From a virus: a DNA stretch of 61,174 nt. Below are positions 58,051 through 61,174 of this stretch, piece by piece. Positions within the stretch are counted from its first letter, which is position 1; each line of letters opens with the position of its first letter. The stretch lies in IMG/VR virus record IMGVR_UViG_3300009182_000065, positions 1-61,174 of that record; one strand, written 5' to 3'. The position numbers and the translations under genes were made by a program. The notes under the pieces are model-generated. The model worked only from the letters and a program-made list of their open reading frames with translations. It searched no databases and was not told the origin of the DNA.

Positions 58051-60140
58051 CAGACATATTTTAAACTGGATTCAGCTGGTGGAACCAGATTACCATCTGG
58101 TGTAAAAGTTGTTTTAGCATCAACATAATTGCTTTGTTTAAATTCATCACCTTCAATATTGTAAGCTTGATTTCTGTATTTTGTTGGAGGGAATGAAAAC
58201 GCACCACCACCACCACAAGAGCTTGGCAAATCCTTTGCACTAGGTGTAGATGCCATAGGTGCGGAAGCAGGTGATGGTATATGACTTGGTGCAGGAGTTG
58301 CAGAATTTATACCACCAATATTACCATGCCAAGAACCAGCAGCAGTTGCATAAGCATGAGTATGGAAATCATCATAATGAGAGTGAACGTGTGGTTGCGT
58401 CCACACAGGAATACATGCGGGTTGAACCATAGCAAATCCCGTAATTGTAGCTGCACCAGCACCAACAACCGTAACCTGAGTTCCATAAACTGGTGCGGGT
58501 GCGGGAGGACCGTTAATAATATACGCCATTAGTGGATTATAAGTCGTACAATCATAAACCATAGCATATCCAGTTGGTATACCTGTATTCGTAACAGGTA
58601 AATTCATTTTAGCACCTTGTATTGCAGTTTGAACTGTATCAAACAACCAAGATAAAGTTAAAAGAGAGTTTAATGCATCAATTCCATCTTGTATTTTTTC
58701 TAAAGTTTTACCAATTGTATTATAAACAGTTGCCTGAACACCATTTGGTATTGGGAAAGTACTGTTATGAATTGCATCCCCTCCGTTATAGTGTGGAGAT
58801 GAGGCAGGATCTGTAATAAGAGTCATTCCTCTTGTTATTGTGTTTGGAGTTGAGACATTACCATTACATGTTATTGTCCCAGTAACAACTAAATCACCTG
58901 TTACACTCAATTGACCTTTAACCATTGCCTTTTTTGCATCAATTTCCAATCCATGATCACCACTTCCATCATTTGCATCAATTTTAATATTTGCACCCTT
59001 TAAAACGGTTTTACCCTTTGATGCCAAATTCAATGTACCATCACTTGCAATGATATTCATACTACCAGCAAGATAATCAGAATGTCCATTAGTACCTAAA
59101 ACTATTCCATGAGCACCAGCATTTATAGAAACTTTATTATCTGCAACGATATGATACTCACCGCCTGGCGTCATATCAGGTGGTACACTATCATACTGGA
59201 TACAAGAGCCTGGCGACGATGGAACAGGAATAGATGTTGCATCTTTACCCTTTTCCAGTGCTACCATTTGAGGCGCAGCAACACCTTTTGCATATGCTGG
59301 TAAATCATTAATTTGTCCAGAACCAACAATTATTGAAAAACTACCTTTATGGTGTTCACAAACACTACTAACAGATAATTGTTGTTCAAGTTTGTTAATG
59401 TCATCAGTTTTTATCTTCCATAATTCATCAGCAGCAGCATTAGCAGCTTCGGTTTTACCAGAAGAAGTTTCAATCATTCCGTTTTCGCATGATGGATTAC
59501 TACAATTTTTACCACCTTTTGCGGCAATTGCAGACCCGCTACTCATAAATGGAACAATTAAACATGAAAGAATAAACTGAACTGCATTCATTGGAAATTT
59601 AATTTTTGGGGGCCAAAAATACTTTCCTATTGTTCTTGCTATTGCTGTAGCTTTTTCACTTGCTCTATCTTGTGCAATTTTAGTTGAACAAACAGGACAT
59701 TCTACTTTATCACCTTTAGTTTGTTCATAAGCATTAATTTTTGCAGTTTGTATTTCAGCTAAATGACTTTTTAATTGTGCATGTAAATCGGTTGCAGCTT
59801 GTCCATGATCACCACCCAATTCAACTTTATCACCAATGGTGTAATGATTTCTATCACCCTGAACTGTATCTTGAACAGCACCCCTTACGGATGTAACTTT
59901 ATTACCACCAACTTCCAACGAGTAATCACCATAAGTTTTAAATAAACCACCACCAGCCATAAACTTTAAAAAGCTTTTTGAGGTTCCATCTTGGAAAGTA
60001 GCACTTGAATAGTTATTCCAAACTACCGATGATCCATCTTTATTATAAATAGTATTAAAACTTAATGAACCTGCTTCTGCATTAATACCGTCGAGTTTTA
60101 TTACGTTGTTTGGTGTTGAAATGTCTCCTGTTGTTGCCAT
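58047..60140 (-). CDS. Baseplate spike (gp5 C-terminal/VgrG-like) with His tip
   Basis: 697 residues. The first 110 residues are beta-rich, residues about 327-428 form a repetitive DGxxxLxS-type beta-helix (IVADNKVSINAGAHGI ... GTLNLASKGKTVLKGANI), and a His cluster (H584, H586, H588, H593, H595, H605) resembles the metal-binding tip of spike proteins. Unusually, CPVC (148-151), a hydrophobic stretch of 24 residues (184-207) and C213/C218 interrupt the protein between residues 145 and 220. It follows the hub-like gene with five bases between. It likely punctures the host outer membrane. Confidence 0.65.
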   Translation of the reverse strand: MATTGDISTPNNVIKLDGINAEAGSLSFNTIYNKDGSSVVWNNYSSATFQDGTSKSFLKFMAGGGLFKTYGDYSLEVGGNKVTSVRGAVQDTVQGDRNHYTIGDKVELGGDHGQAATDLHAQLKSHLAEIQTAKINAYEQTKGDKVECPVCSTKIAQDRASEKATAIARTIGKYFWPPKIKFPMNAVQFILSCLIVPFMSSGSAIAAKGGKNCSNPSCENGMIETSSGKTEAANAAADELWKIKTDDINKLEQQLSVSSVCEHHKGSFSIIVGSGQINDLPAYAKGVAAPQMVALEKGKDATSIPVPSSPGSCIQYDSVPPDMTPGGEYHIVADNKVSINAGAHGIVLGTNGHSDYLAGSMNIIASDGTLNLASKGKTVLKGANIKIDANDGSGDHGLEIDAKKAMVKGQLSVTGDLVVTGTITCNGNVSTPNTITRGMTLITDPASSPHYNGGDAIHNSTFPIPNGVQATVYNTIGKTLEKIQDGIDALNSLLTLSWLFDTVQTAIQGAKMNLPVTNTGIPTGYAMVYDCTTYNPLMAYIINGPPAPAPVYGTQVTVVGAGAATITGFAMVQPACIPVWTQPHVHSHYDDFHTHAYATAAGSWHGNIGGINSATPAPSHIPSPASAPMASTPSAKDLPSSCGGGGAFSFPPTKYRNQAYNIEGDEFKQSNYVDAKTTFTPDGNLVPPAESSLKYVC

Positions 60141-60144
60141 ATTT

Positions 60145-61174
60145 TTATACTCTTGTTAAATTTTGATTTCCTACTTGATAATTAGTTGCTTCTTGTACAC
60201 TTGCAAAGTATACAGGTCTTTGAACGTCTCCATCATAGAAAAACACCCAAACTTTTGCACCAACTGCGGGTCTTGAAAAGAAACCAGCAGCACCACCAAC
60301 TGAACTTGGCATAGGAACACCTGCTTCTGCTGCTAGTGTATCTTGTATTTTAATGGGTTGAGCAGTACCCGTTGGGGTTGGAGAAGGTGTTGTTTGTGGA
60401 CGTTTAACACCTGCTAATTTATCTGATATAACATTTGGTGATAATCCAGCAAAACGATTTACTGTACCATATTCACTAGCTACACCTTTATGTTTAATTA
60501 GTTTTCCATTAGAATTATAAACTGGAGACCCAAAAATGGCATTTTCAGAATTACTCAATTTATCTACAATTTTTCGTGCAGTTGCAGCACTTTGTGCTGC
60601 TGGATCATATATGTTTGCAGCGGTTACCCCTAAATCGCCTATACTATTACTAAATAAACCTTCTGATATTGCATATGTTTTTCCATCATTTGAGAAATTT
60701 TCTGCATATTGATTATTAATTGCTATATATTGTCCATATGTTACAGATTCATGTAAAGCTAGGGAATCTAGAAAATTAGCCCATTGATCAGCTGTTGGTT
60801 GAGAACCAGCAGGACCTAATGCGTAACTTTCACCATCAGATGGGGATGGTACATTAGCCAAATATTGTTGTGCTGTTTGTAAATTAATTTTATGCATATC
60901 ATCTAAAGTAATATAATCTAGATTTGAATAATCAGTCCTTAAATCAACCGTTGGATATCTACCATCATTTTGAACATTTCCTGTTTGACCATTAGCACCA
61001 ATATCAGTTCCATGATATGCGGTAACACTTATTGCTGGTTGATTATTTAAATTTTGAGATTTTGCATTAATAAGCATTAATGCTGGTGTCACTGCCAAAG
61101 GGTTAGCAGTATAAGATGGCATTGCTGATGCATTACCAGTAAATTTAATTGGTCCTGCCGTACCACCACCAAAA
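60145..61174 (-). CDS. Baseplate hub with lysozyme-like and OB-fold domains, N-terminus beyond window
   Basis: The frame is open to the right edge: no stop appears before 61174, so the true start lies beyond it; an ATG at 61122 is internal. Visible part is 342 residues. Residues numbered from 61122: a segment with LALHESVTYGQY near 112-123, then EGLFSNSIGDLGV and a DPAAQSAATARKIVD helix (about 177-191), follow the order of SLT/lysozyme-type domains. The end VGAKVWVFFYDGDVQRPVY (residues about 290-308) is the gp5-type OB-fold. It is followed five bases later by the spike gene. T4 gp5 combines OB-fold, lysozyme and beta-helix in one chain; here they are in two genes. Confidence 0.65.
   Translation of the reverse strand, partial: FGGGTAGPIKFTGNASAMPSYTANPLAVTPALMLINAKSQNLNNQPAISVTAYHGTDIGANGQTGNVQNDGRYPTVDLRTDYSNLDYITLDDMHKINLQTAQQYLANVPSPSDGESYALGPAGSQPTADQWANFLDSLALHESVTYGQYIAINNQYAENFSNDGKTYAISEGLFSNSIGDLGVTAANIYDPAAQSAATARKIVDKLSNSENAIFGSPVYNSNGKLIKHKGVASEYGTVNRFAGLSPNVISDKLAGVKRPQTTPSPTPTGTAQPIKIQDTLAAEAGVPMPSSVGGAAGFFSRPAVGAKVWVFFYDGDVQRPVYFASVQEATNYQVGNQNLTRV

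Noticed and set aside
1-61174. Prophage or bacterial chromosome region
   Set aside because: No integrase, attachment sites or host genes; only phage replication, structural and accessory genes are seen.
1-61174. Cyanophage-type photosynthesis auxiliary genes
   Set aside because: No psbA, psbD, hli or carbon-metabolism sets of cyanophages are present, so the RuBisCO-like gene should not be read as photosynthetic.

Overview
The window is a 61 kb piece of a large, AT-rich genome of a T4-like tailed phage with a contractile tail. The evidence is a near-complete set of T4-type replication, recombination and late-transcription genes: DNA polymerase gp43, UvsX, DnaB-type helicase gp41, ssDNA-binding protein gp32, sliding clamp gp45, primase gp61, UvsY, UvsW, gp46/gp47 and the late sigma factor gp55. 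Baseplate and tail-fibre genes accompany them. I see no integrase, CRISPR array, rRNA or recognisable tRNA. No host chromosome genes flank the phage genes, and no stretch over 300 bases lacks a gene. The host is not identifiable from the sequence; an aquatic bacterium is only a guess from the resemblance to marine T4-like phages.

Layout. (1) 1-4969: a partial family-25 glycosyltransferase, a sulfotransferase and radical SAM pair, two Stf0-like sulfotransferases and a GT-A glycosyltransferase. (2) 5010-13820, minus strand: four fibre-type proteins with YadA-like GGxxN repeats and another sulfotransferase between two of them. The last fibre-type protein appears to fuse a gp15-like tail domain to a fibre tail. 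(3) 13844-25159, mostly minus strand: small conserved phage proteins, GroES/gp31-like co-chaperonin, gp62-like clamp-loader subunit, gp61 primase, a P-loop ATPase, a probable lysis cassette and a GIY-YIG nuclease. (4) 25185-28734, plus strand: uvsY, uvsW, gp55, gp47. (5) 28731-43694: a 15 kb glycan island. It holds about 13 glycosyltransferases, an FkbM methyltransferase, a sugar-nucleotide pyrophosphorylase, a cupin, a RuBisCO-like protein and a GDPD-like protein. (6) 43716-57056, plus strand: gp46, gp43, uvsX, gp41, two genes of unknown function, gp32 and gp45. (7) 57049-61174: a protein of unknown function, then a convergent baseplate spike and a hub/lysozyme protein running off the right edge.

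The most notable content is the phage-encoded RuBisCO-like protein at 42067-43281. It keeps the metal-site residues of RuBisCO but has Tyr in place of the loop-6 lysine. A cupin lies directly upstream, a pairing known from the R. rubrum methylthio-pentulose pathway. It has its own strong sigma70-like promoter and sits at the end of the glycan island that splits gp47 from gp46.

A second theme is regulation. At least eleven genes carry a TTGAnn, about 16 bases, TATAAT-like box whose -10 ends only 4-9 bases before the start codon. Shine-Dalgarno sequences are nearly absent, which suggests leaderless or almost leaderless transcripts. Genes within operons mostly overlap (ATGA/TGATG), suggesting translational coupling.
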